Assembly: GCF_000751075.1 (NCBI RefSeq)
Contig: NZ_CCMG01000002.1
Coordinates: 88,009-152,008, forward strand
From: Rickettsia tamurae
GTDB taxonomy: Bacteria > Pseudomonadota > Alphaproteobacteria > Rickettsiales > Rickettsiaceae
Length of the DNA: 64,000 nt
Direction: 5' to 3'
Part shown: one piece after another, positions 1 to 9,537 of the stretch
Layout of the letters: every line of letters starts with the position of its first letter
How positions within the stretch are numbered: position 1 is the first letter of the stretch
Translations under genes and position numbers: made by a program
Notes under the pieces: generated by a model
Told to the model about the DNA's origin: nothing
The model's input: the letters and a program-made list of their open reading frames with translations, nothing else
Database searches by the model: none

Positions 1-364
1 GATCATATGAAAGAACACTGCAAGTTACATGCGTTTCATTCACAAAAGCCGGATGAAATAACGGTCTAATCGGTCTATCTATTAAACGAGATACTAAAAC
101 TTCTCTATCTGATGCTTTTCCTTCACGTTTAAAAAATCCTCCGGGGATTTTACCGGCAGCATACGCCATTTCTCTATAATTAATCGTTAAAGGAAAAAAG
201 CCGATACCTTCTTTTGCTTTTTTAGCTACTACTGCTGTACATAATAAAACGGAATTACCCATTTTTACCGTAACTGCTCCATCAGCTTGCCTTGCTATTT
301 TACCTGTACTAAGCTCAAGAACTTTCCCGTTCCATGTAACACTCTTAGTTATTTCGTTAAACAT
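1..364 (-). CDS. pnp: Polyribonucleotide nucleotidyltransferase (PNPase), N-terminal part
   Basis: Only the first ~121 codons are in the window; the gene runs off the left edge. The protein begins [18 protein letters not shown] and contains the RNase PH domain 1 signatures of PNPase (ALLCTAVV-like segment, [39 protein letters not shown]). PNPase is a 3'-to-5' phosphorolytic exoribonuclease acting in mRNA decay. It lies downstream of rpsO on the same strand, the usual rpsO-pnp order, separated by about 100 bases that hold a strong hairpin (405-433). The start is the first ATG of this frame. The KH and S1 RNA-binding domains lie outside the window. Confidence 0.97.
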   Translation of the reverse strand, partial: MFNEITKSVTWNGKVLELSTGKIARQADGAVTVKMGNSVLLCTAVVAKKAKEGIGFFPLTINYREMAYAAGKIPGGFFKREGKASDREVLVSRLIDRPIRPLFHPAFVNETHVTCSVLSYD

Positions 365-404
365 CTATTTATCTCATTTCATAATTTATATTTTATTCAA
401 GGTT

Positions 405-433
405 GTCATCCCGTGGCTTGACCACGGGATGAC
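405..433. repeat. Palindromic hairpin between rpsO and pnp
   Basis: Twelve-base perfect inverted repeat (GTCATCCCGTGG / CCACGGGATGAC) with a 5-base loop. It is the core unit of the dispersed palindrome family seen throughout the window. It lies in the rpsO-pnp spacer, where other bacteria have a terminator or RNase-processed hairpin, so it may act the same way on this transcript (inference). Confidence 0.8.
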
Positions 434-463
434 ACTAGGTCAAGTTGCGATATGATATTTGTA

Positions 464-739
464 CTACTTAATCTTTCTAATTCCTAGCTTACTTATTAAA
501 TCTAAATATTCGCTAACATTATTCTTTTTAATATAGTTAAGTAATCTGCGGCGACGTCCGACTAAAATCAATAATCCGCGTCTTGAAGTATGATCTTTAT
601 GGTTAGATTTAAAATGCTCGGTTAAATTATTGATTCTTTCAGTTAAGATAGCACATTGCACCGCACTTGAACCTGTATCATTTTCCGTTATAGCATATTC
701 TTTAATTAATTGTTGTTTACGTTCTGTAGTAATCGACAT
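464..739 (-). CDS. rpsO: 30S ribosomal protein S15
   Basis: 91 residues, the normal S15 length. It contains the family pattern with [20 protein letters not shown], then [21 protein letters not shown] and a C-terminal [13 protein letters not shown]15 binds 16S rRNA in the platform of the small subunit and nucleates assembly. A clear AAGGAG lies about 10 bases upstream of the ATG. It sits 35 bases downstream of truB and upstream of pnp, forming truB-rpsO-pnp on the minus strand. Confidence 0.98.
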   Translation of the reverse strand: MSITTERKQQLIKEYAITENDTGSSAVQCAILTERINNLTEHFKSNHKDHTSRRGLLILVGRRRRLLNYIKKNNVSEYLDLISKLGIRKIK

Positions 740-774
740 CGATAATTTCTCCTTAAATATATAGACTTCTAGTT

Positions 775-1665
775 TTAAAAGAAGTCTTGTATTAAATTAA
801 ATACTCGTAAAGAATTAAAGCAACTCTTGTTTAAGCTACCTATTGCAAGCAAAACACCTTTATAGCGAACCCATAAAAGATTAACGTCTTTTTCATAATT
901 AAATAAACATTTCTGTCCGTATTTAATTTGCTGTGCTTGGCTGTCAGTTGCATCAAGAACCAGGATGTCGTCCAGTATTGCTTCTATCTTTATGCTTTTT
1001 TCCTCTAGGGAATTTTTGGTAATTTCGTCAGGCGATTTAATTCGGATAGCATTTTCTTCTTTAAATATTCCAACCTGAGTACGGCGTAATTCTATCACAA
1101 ATCCTAAACTTTGCAAGGACAATGCCAAATCTTCTGCTAAAGTCCTTATATAAGTACCTTTTGAGCATTCCGTATAGTATATAGCGGTAGCATTTTTCTC
1201 ATCAAAATTTAAACATTTTAGATCATAAATAGTTATATTTCGTGGCTTTAATTCTACTTCTTTCCCCTCTCTCGCCAATTTATAAGCTCTTACGCCGTTA
1301 ACTTTAAGAGCTGAAAAAGCCGGCGGTATTTGTGTTACGTTACCGATAAATTTAGAACATACGGCATAAGCCTCTTCTTGAGAAGGGATATAATCTTTCG
1401 TTGCTATTACTTTACCGGCATAATCGCCGCTATCTGTTTGTATTCCAAATTTTACGGTAAAAATATAGGTTTTTCTAGCATCAATTAGTAGCTGTATTAG
1501 TTTTGTAGCTTCACCTACGGCAAGTGGTAATACTCCTTCCGCTTCTACGTCTAGAGTACCTGCATGCCCTATCTTAACTTTACCGAGTATTTTTTTTACT
1601 ATACTAACAAGTTTAGCAGAACTTATGCCTCTTGGCTTATAAATATTTAACCAATAATTACTCAT
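775..1665 (-). CDS. truB: tRNA pseudouridine(55) synthase TruB
   Basis: 296 residues. The N-terminal catalytic domain has the KPRGISS motif (residues 10-16) and GHAGTLD (33-39) with the catalytic Asp39, followed by [15 protein letters not shown] later segment with [12 protein letters not shown] is also typical of TruB. The enzyme makes pseudouridine 55 in the T loop of tRNAs. It is the first gene of the truB-rpsO-pnp group. The C-terminal ~60 residues are divergent, as in other Rickettsia-like short TruB proteins. Confidence 0.97.
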   Translation of the reverse strand: MSNYWLNIYKPRGISSAKLVSIVKKILGKVKIGHAGTLDVEAEGVLPLAVGEATKLIQLLIDARKTYIFTVKFGIQTDSGDYAGKVIATKDYIPSQEEAYAVCSKFIGNVTQIPPAFSALKVNGVRAYKLAREGKEVELKPRNITIYDLKCLNFDEKNATAIYYTECSKGTYIRTLAEDLALSLQSLGFVIELRRTQVGIFKEENAIRIKSPDEITKNSLEEKSIKIEAILDDILVLDATDSQAQQIKYGQKCLFNYEKDVNLLWVRYKGVLLAIGSLNKSCFNSLRVFNLIQDFF

Positions 1666-1760
1666 TTTAATTTGATTTTAACTTGACTTAAATTTAGAAA
1701 ATCTTTAATATATATCTAGCCAATTACAAGTATTGTTGTATAGATCAGGGAAAGCTTTAG

Positions 1761-1872
1761 ATGTCATTCCCGCGTAGCGGGGATCTAGGGTAAAGCGAGA
1801 TAAATCGAGCTTTTCAAAAAATCTTTTAAAAAGCTTTAAAGTACTGGATTCCCGCTTTCGCGGGAATGACAT
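1761..1872. repeat. Palindromic element upstream of tlcD
   Basis: Outer arms ATGTCATTCCCGC and GCGGGAATGACAT bracket about 110 bases with further internal pairing. It occupies most of the truB-tlcD divergent spacer. A short minus-strand reading frame through it (motif FPRKRESS) is a by-product of the palindrome, not a gene. Confidence 0.85.
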
Positions 1873-1920
1873 ACAGTTCATACAACAAAGCTCCAATTAC
1901 ATGATAGGTTAGACCAAATA

Positions 1921-3456
1921 ATGACGATTAACCCCAGTAATATAGAAAATTCTTCCTCTAAAATCAATACCTGTCTTTCTAAACTTACCGATTATATCTG
2001 GCCTATAAAACGCCACGAAGTTTCTAAATTTTTATTCATCACCTTATTAATGTTCTGTATTTTATTTATCCAAAATCTAATCAGAGCTTTAAAAGATAGT
2101 ATTGTTACTACTATGATAGGCGCCGAGACTATCTCGTTTTTGAAGTTTTGGGGAGTGATGCCGTCAGCTTTCTTAATGGCTGCTATCTATGTAAAGCTTG
2201 TTAATAGGATGAAAGCAGAAAATATATTTTATCTTATTATATCAATTTTTTTAACATTCTTTGTTTTATTTGCCTACGTTATTTTTCCAAATCATGAAAT
2301 GCTGCATTTAAGCCCTGTAAACGTTCAAAATTTAACGGCAAGTTTACCTAATTTAAAATGGTTTATACTGCTTTTATCAAAATGGAGTTTTTCACTATTT
2401 TATATAATAGCCGAATTATGGCCAAACGTAGTTTTTGCATTACTTTTTTGGCAGTTTGTTAATAATATTACTACAGTGGAAGAATCTAAAAGATTTTATC
2501 CGTTATTCGGTTTACTTAGTCAAACAGGTATTTATTTAGCAGGGCAGTTTTTAGAAAATCTAAGTAATATTAATGATTACGTAACTAATAAATTTGCATT
2601 GCAATCGTCTTTTCATACACTTTCTATACAAATTATACTAACTATAGTATTAATTTTAGGTATAATAGCTATTAAAACTTTTTGGCTGCTTAATCATAAA
2701 GTACTAGACAAAGAGCATATGGCGTTACTCAGGTTTAAAGCAAAGAAAAAATCTATGACTATTGCCGAAAGTTTTCAAATGATTCTATCGTCAAGACATA
2801 TTAGATTAATTGCAACTTTGCTTATCTGCTATGGCATTGCCATTAATTTAGTAGAAGGTCCTTGGAAAGCAGCAGCTACTAAAATTTATAAAACTCCAAC
2901 CGAATATGCAGCTTTTATAGGAAGTTATTTGAGCTATACCGGAGTATTTACTATTTTATTTGTCGTACTTGGTTCAAATATAGTTAGAAGACTTGGCTGG
3001 TTTACGGCAGTTGTTATCACACCTTTAATAGTTTTTATTACCGGTATATTATTTTTTGCCATTAATAATTTTGAAGGATTTGCCGGCTTAATAATAGCAA
3101 ATTTTATCCTAACCGATCCTGCTTTAATTGCTATAACAATAGGTGCTATTCAAAATGTGCTTAGTAAATCAAGCAAATATACCTTATTTGATTCAACAAA
3201 AGAAATGGTCTATGTTCCTTTAGATCCGGAAATAAAAATAAAAGGTAAAGTTGCTGCCGACGTGATAGGTACAAAACTCGGTAAATCCGGTAGTGCATTT
3301 TTACAATCATTGGTATTTATAATATTACCTTCCGCTAGTTATCAATCTATTTCCATCTGTTTAATGATTATATTTATAATTACTTGCTTAACTTGGCTTT
3401 GGGCAACTAAAGAACTCAATAAAGAATATAAAAATTCTATTAAATTTTCTCAATAA
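1921..3456 (+). CDS. tlcD: Tlc-family nucleotide translocase (ATP/ADP carrier family)
   Basis: 511 residues with about 12 hydrophobic segments, the normal size of Tlc carriers. Recognisable Tlc features are the N-terminal LWP-like segment IWPIKRHEVSKFLF, ALKDSIVTTMIGAETISFLK, VKLVNRM, and later DSTKEMVYVPLDPEIKIKGK. These carriers exchange host nucleotides for bacterial ones across the inner membrane. Rickettsia has five paralogues. The neighbourhood (truB-rpsO-pnp on one side, sca4 on the other) matches what I recall for the fourth, TlcD/Tlc4, which is described as carrying nucleotides other than ATP. Family assignment is firm; the paralogue and substrate are inferred from context. Confidence 0.93.
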   Translation: MTINPSNIENSSSKINTCLSKLTDYIWPIKRHEVSKFLFITLLMFCILFIQNLIRALKDSIVTTMIGAETISFLKFWGVMPSAFLMAAIYVKLVNRMKAENIFYLIISIFLTFFVLFAYVIFPNHEMLHLSPVNVQNLTASLPNLKWFILLLSKWSFSLFYIIAELWPNVVFALLFWQFVNNITTVEESKRFYPLFGLLSQTGIYLAGQFLENLSNINDYVTNKFALQSSFHTLSIQIILTIVLILGIIAIKTFWLLNHKVLDKEHMALLRFKAKKKSMTIAESFQMILSSRHIRLIATLLICYGIAINLVEGPWKAAATKIYKTPTEYAAFIGSYLSYTGVFTILFVVLGSNIVRRLGWFTAVVITPLIVFITGILFFAINNFEGFAGLIIANFILTDPALIAITIGAIQNVLSKSSKYTLFDSTKEMVYVPLDPEIKIKGKVAADVIGTKLGKSGSAFLQSLVFIILPSASYQSISICLMIIFIITCLTWLWATKELNKEYKNSIKFSQ

Positions 3457-3561
3457 TAATATCAGTTTTTTCTTGATATTACTAAAATCTCTATATAATA
3501 TCTTTGACAGTATAACACAAACTGTGAAAAAGATGTAGTACTTGCATGGATAGGTCTTTTT

Positions 3562-3596
3562 GCTGTCATCCCGTGGCTTGACCACGGGATGACAGC
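3562..3596. repeat. Palindromic hairpin between tlcD and sca4
   Basis: Fifteen-base perfect arms GCTGTCATCCCGTGG and CCACGGGATGACAGC around a CTTGA loop. It sits 105 bases after the tlcD stop and 44 bases before sca4. It has the same core as the 405-433 hairpin. It could end tlcD transcription, but there is no clear U-run. Confidence 0.8.
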
Positions 3597-3639
3597 GGAA
3601 AATTTGTGCTAATTAATTTTTGGTTAAATTAGAGGTTTT

Positions 3640-6600
3640 ATGAGTAAAGATAATACTGGATATGAAAATGATGAAGGATATGAATCCGATATAGATGAAA
3701 AAAAACAAGAACAAGCTGCTCCCGCTCAACCTACACTAGATTCAGCTGACGATGGTTTTATCGTTACTTCTGCATCTTCTGCTCAATCTACCCCTTCAAT
3801 TAGTGCTTTATTGGACAATATCTCTCCTGACGGTCAGACATCAGACCCAATAACCAAGGCTGTAAGAGAAACAATTATACAACCGCAAAAAGATAATTTA
3901 ATAGAACAAATATTAAAAGACCTGGCAGCCCTTGCAGACCGTGATTTAGCTGAACAAAAAAGAAAAGAAATAGAAGAAGAAAAAGATAAAACATTAAATG
4001 CTTTTTTCGGTAATCCGGCTAATAGAAAATTTATTGATAAGGCTTTAGAAAATCCTGAGCTTAAAAAGAAATTAGAATCAATAGAAATAGCCGGCTATAA
4101 AAATGTTCATAATACATTTAGTGTCGCTAGTGGATACCCTGGTGGATTTAAGCCGGTACAGTGGAAAAATCAAGTAAGTGCAAGCGATCTTAGAGCAACA
4201 GTAGTTAAAAATGATGCAGGTGATGAACTCTGTACCTTAAATGAAACAACTGTTAAAACTAAGCCTTTTACTGTAGCTAAACAAGACGGTATTCAGGTTC
4301 AGATCAGCTCATATAGAGAAATAGATTTTCCTATAAAACTTGATAAAGCCGATGGGTCAATGCATTTGTCGATGGTAGCATTAAAAGCTGATGGCACAAA
4401 GCCCTCCAAAGATAAAGCCGTATATTTCACTGCCCACTACGAAGAAGGACCAAACGGTAAACCTCAACTTAAAGAAATAAGCTCACCGAAACCTTTAAAA
4501 TTTGCTGGAACCGGAGATGACGCAATAGCTTATATAGAGCATGGTGGAGAAATTTATACACTTGCGGTAACACGCGGTAAATATAAAGAAATGATGAAAG
4601 AGGTAGAACTAAACCAAGGGCAGAGCGTTGACTTATCACAAGCCGAAGATCTTATAATAGGACAAGGACAAAGTAAGGCACTAGAAACAAACGAACCTAC
4701 AATAAATCCAAATCAAGGATTACAGTCATCTATTGAAACGCCTACGTCTACTCAAACTACACAGATGCCACAGTCGCAACAAGTGAATCCAAACCTCCTT
4801 AATGCAGCTACAGCTTTATCAGGCAGCATGCAAGATTTATTAAATTATGTAAATGCAGGTTTAACAAAAGAAACTGACGGCAATAAACAAATTGATTTAA
4901 TTAAAGAAGCAGCCACGGCAATTCTTAATAATGAGAAAAGTGATATTGCTAAAAAGCAGGCTAATATCATTGCTTTAACTGAAAATACGGTCGATAATAA
5001 CGACCTCACACCGGACGCAAAAGTAGCTGGAGTAAATGCGGTATTAGAAACCATAAAAAATGATCAGAATACCCCAGACCTAGAAAAATCAAAAATGCTT
5101 GAAGCTACAGTAGCTATCGCTTTAAATTCAGAGAATCTTGAACCGAAGCAAAAACAGCAGATGTTAGAAAAGGCAGTAGATGTCGGTTTAAGTCTTAAAG
5201 ATGATGCAAGTAGAGCTGCGGCAATTGACGGTATTACGGATGCTGTAATAAAAAGTAACCTTTCTACTGAAGATAAAGGGACGATGCTTATAGCAGTAGG
5301 TGATAAGGTTAATGCCTCTGAATTAAGCAATGCGGAAAAACAAAAATTATTAGGTTCTGTATTAAAGAAAGGTGTAGAAGCCCAAGTTCTCAGCTCGGAA
5401 CAACAACAATTGATGCAACAGAATTTAGATAAGATTACGGCGGAACAAACTAAAAAAGATACAATAAAAAAAGTAAATGATATTTTATTTGATCCTCTAA
5501 GTAATACTGGATTAAAAACAACAAACATACAAGCCATTACATCTAATGTTTTAGATAGTCCGGCTAAAGTAGAGGTAAAAAGTGAAATAATTGAAGGAAT
5601 TACTAACACAATTGCAGGAAGCTCGCTTGAAGCTAAAGACAAAGCAGAGATTGTTAAAGGGGTAGGCGAGACTATAGCTACTCATAGTGATACCTCTTTA
5701 TCCTTACCGGATAAAGCACTTATTATGGCATCAGCGGAAAAAGGTATTGCAGAAAGTAAGACTGATTTACCTGATAGAGAGCTAATGACTAAAGGATTAG
5801 TAGACGGTATTTATGAAGGCAAAGGAGGTCCTGAAATAACTAAGGCAGTTTCTAGTGGGATCGATAATAGTAATATTAATGACTCTGAGAAAGAAGCACT
5901 TAAAAAAGCTAAAGATGCAGCGAGTGAGGCAGCTTTAGATAGAGAAACTCAAAATTTAACTGAAGGGTTAAAAGGACAGAATATAGAAGAACCCAAGCCT
6001 CTCGATGATATATATAACAAAGCCCAAGATGTAGCTAATGCATTAAAAAATGTTATTACCCCTGTTTTAGATGCTCATCCTGAAAAACGTGAAGTCTCAA
6101 AAGAAGAAGTTGTGAAAAAAACTTCAAATATATTAAATGATATCTCTAAGCTTGCAGTTGAGAAAGTCAATAATATTCGTGCTATGCTTTCTCCATATGG
6201 TAATCTTAAAACTCTCGAAGAAAAAAGAGCTGAATCAACAAAAAAAGTAGATGAGCTGGTAAAGGAATTTGGTACTAAATCTTCTACTGAAGAACAGCAA
6301 AGTTTCATTAAAGCTAATTTAATTGATGATAAAACTTTATCTAAAGAGGTACGTTTACAAACTATAGATAAGTTATTACAAGAACAAAAACGAGCAGACG
6401 CAGTTGAAAACCGTAGTGTTAAAACGGAAGATGTAAGGGTAGTATCAGGACAGTCTGAATTAAAACCTATAAGTAAAGATGAGCCGGATATTGAAAAAGC
6501 TAAAATGGTAGTAGAAAGAGATAGAGTTAATATCAAAGATAATATAAAAATTATGGGAGCATTAATGAATGCAAGAGATAGCATTCAGTCGGAAAATTTA

Positions 6601-6648
6601 AATAAATCAATACCTATTAAAAGAGAGTCTTCTCCTCCACAACGCTGA
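3640..6648 (+). CDS. sca4: Sca4 (120 kDa cytoplasmic antigen PS120, 'gene D')
   Basis: 1002 residues, close to the usual ~1000 for Sca4. The N-terminus (MSKDNTGYENDEGYESD) and the long Glu/Lys/Asn-rich helical body with repeated KAxxxxxL(N/D)xxNLxxxxK-type segments are those of rickettsial 'gene D'. It has no signal peptide or autotransporter domain, unlike other Sca proteins. Work in R. parkeri and R. rickettsii (known from the family, not from this sequence) shows Sca4 is secreted, binds host vinculin and lowers intercellular tension during cell-to-cell spread. The start has an AGAGG Shine-Dalgarno six bases upstream. It is widely used as a typing gene, so it could identify the species. Confidence 0.96.
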   Translation: MSKDNTGYENDEGYESDIDEKKQEQAAPAQPTLDSADDGFIVTSASSAQSTPSISALLDNISPDGQTSDPITKAVRETIIQPQKDNLIEQILKDLAALADRDLAEQKRKEIEEEKDKTLNAFFGNPANRKFIDKALENPELKKKLESIEIAGYKNVHNTFSVASGYPGGFKPVQWKNQVSASDLRATVVKNDAGDELCTLNETTVKTKPFTVAKQDGIQVQISSYREIDFPIKLDKADGSMHLSMVALKADGTKPSKDKAVYFTAHYEEGPNGKPQLKEISSPKPLKFAGTGDDAIAYIEHGGEIYTLAVTRGKYKEMMKEVELNQGQSVDLSQAEDLIIGQGQSKALETNEPTINPNQGLQSSIETPTSTQTTQMPQSQQVNPNLLNAATALSGSMQDLLNYVNAGLTKETDGNKQIDLIKEAATAILNNEKSDIAKKQANIIALTENTVDNNDLTPDAKVAGVNAVLETIKNDQNTPDLEKSKMLEATVAIALNSENLEPKQKQQMLEKAVDVGLSLKDDASRAAAIDGITDAVIKSNLSTEDKGTMLIAVGDKVNASELSNAEKQKLLGSVLKKGVEAQVLSSEQQQLMQQNLDKITAEQTKKDTIKKVNDILFDPLSNTGLKTTNIQAITSNVLDSPAKVEVKSEIIEGITNTIAGSSLEAKDKAEIVKGVGETIATHSDTSLSLPDKALIMASAEKGIAESKTDLPDRELMTKGLVDGIYEGKGGPEITKAVSSGIDNSNINDSEKEALKKAKDAASEAALDRETQNLTEGLKGQNIEEPKPLDDIYNKAQDVANALKNVITPVLDAHPEKREVSKEEVVKKTSNILNDISKLAVEKVNNIRAMLSPYGNLKTLEEKRAESTKKVDELVKEFGTKSSTEEQQSFIKANLIDDKTLSKEVRLQTIDKLLQEQKRADAVENRSVKTEDVRVVSGQSELKPISKDEPDIEKAKMVVERDRVNIKDNIKIMGALMNARDSIQSENLNKSIPIKRESSPPQR

Positions 6649-6684
6649 TCAAGATTTGTATTCTGTATATTATAAAGGCAAGCG

Positions 6685-6825
6685 ATGTCATTCCCGCAAA
6701 AGCGGGAATCTAGTAAAACGTATAAAAAATAAGTTTTTTATATGTTTATTTTATTAAATATGTAACTTCTGTATCAATATTAAAGTTATTTTTCCAGGTT
6801 CCCGCTTCCGCGGCGGGGATGACAT
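6685..6825. repeat. Palindromic element after sca4
   Basis: Begins ATGTCATTCCCGC and ends with an imperfect GCGGGGATGACAT. Its inner half-arm GCGGGAATCTAG is separated by about 90 AT-rich bases from GGTTCCCGCTTCCGC. It lies between the converging sca4 and XRE-regulator genes. Confidence 0.8.
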
Positions 6826-6863
6826 AAATGATATCAAAACATAATCAGGATGACAGCTTGCCT

Positions 6864-7256
6864 TTATGCATTAGTTTTTAGTTTTTCTTTTCCAGCTAAA
6901 CATTTTACTAAATTATTAACGGCTTGTTGTTCTTCCGTGCTATTAATTTTCATAAAATTTCTTGAAACTTCAATGCACATACGTTGATGTTGAGTATGTA
7001 CGGGCTGCGGTTTATTAGCTTCTTCTAAACCTTCAAAGAAATAATCAATATTCCTATCTAAAGCTTCTGCGATTAGTACTAGCCTTCCTACAGAAATTCT
7101 ATTAATTGCTTTTTCGTATTTTTGTAATTGTTGATGAGTAACATCAATTACTTCAGCAAGTTGTTGACGAGACAGCCCCTTAGCGAGTCTTAAAGAATAA
7201 ATTTTCTTGCCGATAAAACTATCGATTTTTTGTATAATATCGTTTTTTCTACCCAT
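6864..7256 (-). CDS. XRE-family helix-turn-helix transcriptional regulator
   Basis: 130 residues. Residues ~20-75 form a Cro/C1-type HTH (SLRLAKGLSRQQLAEVIDV, then HQQLQKYEKAINRISVGRL and a LDRNIDYFFEG end). The C-terminal ~50 residues are helical with no recognised domain. A strong AAGGAG precedes the ATG. The gene is alone on its strand beside 527 bases of non-coding DNA that hold a 22-base palindrome (7344-7365), a reasonable self-operator. The target genes are not known from the sequence. Confidence 0.92.
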   Translation of the reverse strand: MGRKNDIIQKIDSFIGKKIYSLRLAKGLSRQQLAEVIDVTHQQLQKYEKAINRISVGRLVLIAEALDRNIDYFFEGLEEANKPQPVHTQHQRMCIEVSRNFMKINSTEEQQAVNNLVKCLAGKEKLKTNA

Positions 7257-7783
7257 TATTTTCTCCTTGGTTACTAATTATATCTATATTTAAAAATTTT
7301 CTTTGAACAAAAATGATATTATCCTATATTATTATAAAACATGTGGTATTAATAATTTAATACCATTAAACTTATCCAATTGTAAGTAGAGATAATACTA
7401 TAAATTAATATTATAAGCAACTATAAAATAATATTTTTTAAGTTTTTATAATCATTTGGTAAATAATTATTAAAGAATCGTGCAAAATTATTTCTTATCA
7501 AATAAAAATATCATAAGAACTTTAAAATTATTTTAAAGATAAAATATGAATATCTTATGTTTTAAAAACTTATTTACTGAAGCATAAATTACAATTTATA
7601 AAAAAATAAAATTTTGGTGCATTATAGAAAAATATAAAATTAATGCAAAGGAAAATTTCATTTCTATATTAATATTTCAAATCAAGGATAAAGTATAGTT
7701 TCATTTTAATTATAAATTAATTATTTACAGCGAACTTATTTAAGATTAAATATAAAATTAATAATAACAACTTAGCTTTTATA
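7257..7783. other. Long AT-rich divergent intergenic region
   Basis: 527 bases between the XRE regulator (minus) and the YihY-like gene (plus) with no open frame of note on either strand. Apart from the 22-base palindrome at 7344-7365, I see only AT-rich sequence with many possible -10-like boxes and no dispersed palindromic element. The region may be a decayed gene or a long regulatory spacer. Confidence 0.7.
7344..7365. promoter_or_regulatory. Candidate operator palindrome near the XRE regulator
   Basis: Perfect 8-base arms TGGTATTA and TAATACCA around a 6-base spacer, ending 88 bases before the XRE gene start. Twofold symmetry of this size is typical of XRE dimer sites. Assigning it to this regulator is inference from position. 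Confidence 0.4.
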
Positions 7784-8611
7784 ATGAGAAAAATTTTTAA
7801 TTGTCTTTACGTAGCCTTATTTAGAACAATAGAAGATGATGGCGTTGAACATTCGGGATATATGTCATTCATGATACTTTTATCTATTTTCCCTTTCCTA
7901 GTATTCTTATTAGCTTTAACAAGCTTTTTAGGAGCTTCAGAACTTGGTCAAAATTTTATACAAATTTTTCTAGAGAGTCTTCCAGAGCAAGCAACAGAAT
8001 CAATAGAAAAGAGAATACGAGAATTACTAAGTGCTCCTCCTCAAAGTTTAATGAATCTTGCCATAGTAGGCAGTATTTGGACTGCTTCTTCTTTTGTAGA
8101 ATGTTTAAGGACTATTTTAAATCGTGTATATCAAATAAAATCTCCCCCCCCTTATATAAGAAGAAGATTACTTAGTATTATACAGTTTCTTATAATTAGT
8201 GCCTTGATTACCTTTACTATGTTTCTTTTAGTGGTGATTCCAATATTATTTACAAAAATTCCGATAATATTAGAGACCATTGAAAAATATAAGATCATTT
8301 TAAATTTTATAAGATATTCTTTAATTTTAATTTTATTATTTTTAGGTGCCTCGTCTTTGTATTATATATTACCTAATGTAAAACTAAATTTTATTGATGT
8401 ATGTCCAGGGGCTTTATTAACTGTAATATTATGGATAATAAGCGGCCATTTGCTTTCAACTTATATAGTCTACTATAATCAATTAAATCTAATGTATGGT
8501 TCCCTTGGTAGTATAATAGTTACATTAATATTCTTCTATATTATAAATATGATATTTATCTATGGTGCGGAATTTAATTATCTAATGAAAAATTATGAAA
8601 ATATAGAGTGA
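7784..8611 (+). CDS. YihY/BrkB-family inner-membrane protein
   Basis: 275 residues with about six hydrophobic segments. It shows the family start (FRTIEDDGVEHSGYMSFMILLSIFPF), the conserved WTASSFVECLRTILNRVY segment and a C-terminal YGSLGSIIVTLIFFYI followed by GAEFNYL. YihY/BrkB proteins are conserved polytopic membrane proteins without a settled function; the older label 'ribonuclease BN' is wrong for this family. The length is normal. There is no good Shine-Dalgarno before the ATG. It stands alone on the plus strand. Confidence 0.9.
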   Translation: MRKIFNCLYVALFRTIEDDGVEHSGYMSFMILLSIFPFLVFLLALTSFLGASELGQNFIQIFLESLPEQATESIEKRIRELLSAPPQSLMNLAIVGSIWTASSFVECLRTILNRVYQIKSPPPYIRRRLLSIIQFLIISALITFTMFLLVVIPILFTKIPIILETIEKYKIILNFIRYSLILILLFLGASSLYYILPNVKLNFIDVCPGALLTVILWIISGHLLSTYIVYYNQLNLMYGSLGSIIVTLIFFYIINMIFIYGAEFNYLMKNYENIE

Positions 8612-8703
8612 AGTGCGGCTTAAAACACTTCATAAGTATTTAATTTTACAAAAATAAAATACTTTTATTTTTTAGTTTTTAGGTTTTGTGAACAAAATAC
8701 AAA

Positions 8704-9537
8704 TTATTTAAAAAACTCCGGTTTAAATAACATAAAGCTATCCTGAGATGATGTAGGTAATGGAGTTAAATTATATTGCGGATCGAAAGCGTTCCCATAA
8801 ATTTTTTCTATTTTTTGGAGCGAATTTGGAGATTTTAAAGCCAATAATATTGATTTTAAAATAGTAAAAATTGCTATATACGGATCGGTTTCGGGGGAAG
8901 ATAAGCGATGTTCTAAACGTTTTGGAAAAGAATTTGGAATTCTTACGGCTACGCTTCTATTATTTCCACCGTACGATATATGTGTAGGAGCCATAAATTT
9001 TTTATTTATCCGTGAATAATCTAGAGTAGTCGGCATAAAAGCGAGTAGGGTGTCTAACATATAGTGACATAGCCCTTGTGCTGCTAAAATTATATAATAA
9101 TCATTGAAATCGGAATTAAAATTAATATGAAAATGCATACTATTACCATAATCATCCAAAAACGGCTTAGGAGAAAAATCTATATAACCGTTTAACTGCT
9201 GTGCCATTTTTTTTAAAATAGTTTTAACCTCTAATATATTTTTTATATATTGTATTAAGTTTACAGAAGGAGGAAGATCTATTTCAAATTGGTTATTGCC
9301 TTTTTCTTTTTTTATTTTAGAAATTTTAAATCTAGCTAAGTATTTTCTTGAAAGTATTTCAAATTTAGCTATATCAATATTGTGGCTTAAATAAAACTCT
9401 ATTTCTACGCCAATAATAGGGATTAGGTTATAGTCTTGATGAAATTGTGCTATTATTTTTTCCAGCTGTTTATTTTTTTGTAAACGACCGGATAAAGTAT
9501 TAATAAAACTATTATAATTAATATGGGGTATTTTCAT
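8704..9537 (-). CDS. Glutamine-synthetase-like protein (short)
   Basis: 277 residues, far shorter than true glutamine synthetase (~450). The GS catalytic fold is visible: GVEIEFYL (43-50), SMHFHINFN (the GxxxHvH region), GGNNRSVAVRIP (the NRS..RIP substrate loop) and HRLSSPETDPYIAI. It lacks the N-terminal beta-grasp domain and much spacer sequence. It is probably a GS-superfamily carboxylate-amine ligase of unknown substrate, and may be reduced. The first ATG (9535-9537) shares bases with the start of pgeF on the other strand and has no clear ribosome site, so the true start may be internal or non-ATG. Confidence 0.8.
   Translation of the reverse strand: MKIPHINYNSFINTLSGRLQKNKQLEKIIAQFHQDYNLIPIIGVEIEFYLSHNIDIAKFEILSRKYLARFKISKIKKEKGNNQFEIDLPPSVNLIQYIKNILEVKTILKKMAQQLNGYIDFSPKPFLDDYGNSMHFHINFNSDFNDYYIILAAQGLCHYMLDTLLAFMPTTLDYSRINKKFMAPTHISYGGNNRSVAVRIPNSFPKRLEHRLSSPETDPYIAIFTILKSILLALKSPNSLQKIEKIYGNAFDPQYNLTPLPTSSQDSFMLFKPEFFK

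Noticed and set aside
1705..1896. 63-codon minus-strand ORF with FPRKRESS
   Set aside because: It is the translation of a palindromic element; such peptides appear wherever these repeats occur.
5064..5642. 192-codon minus-strand ORF (also 4845-5054 and 6075-6584)
   Set aside because: Antisense to sca4 with low-complexity Ser/Leu/Phe composition; a shadow of the biased sca4 codons, with no ribosome site or domain.
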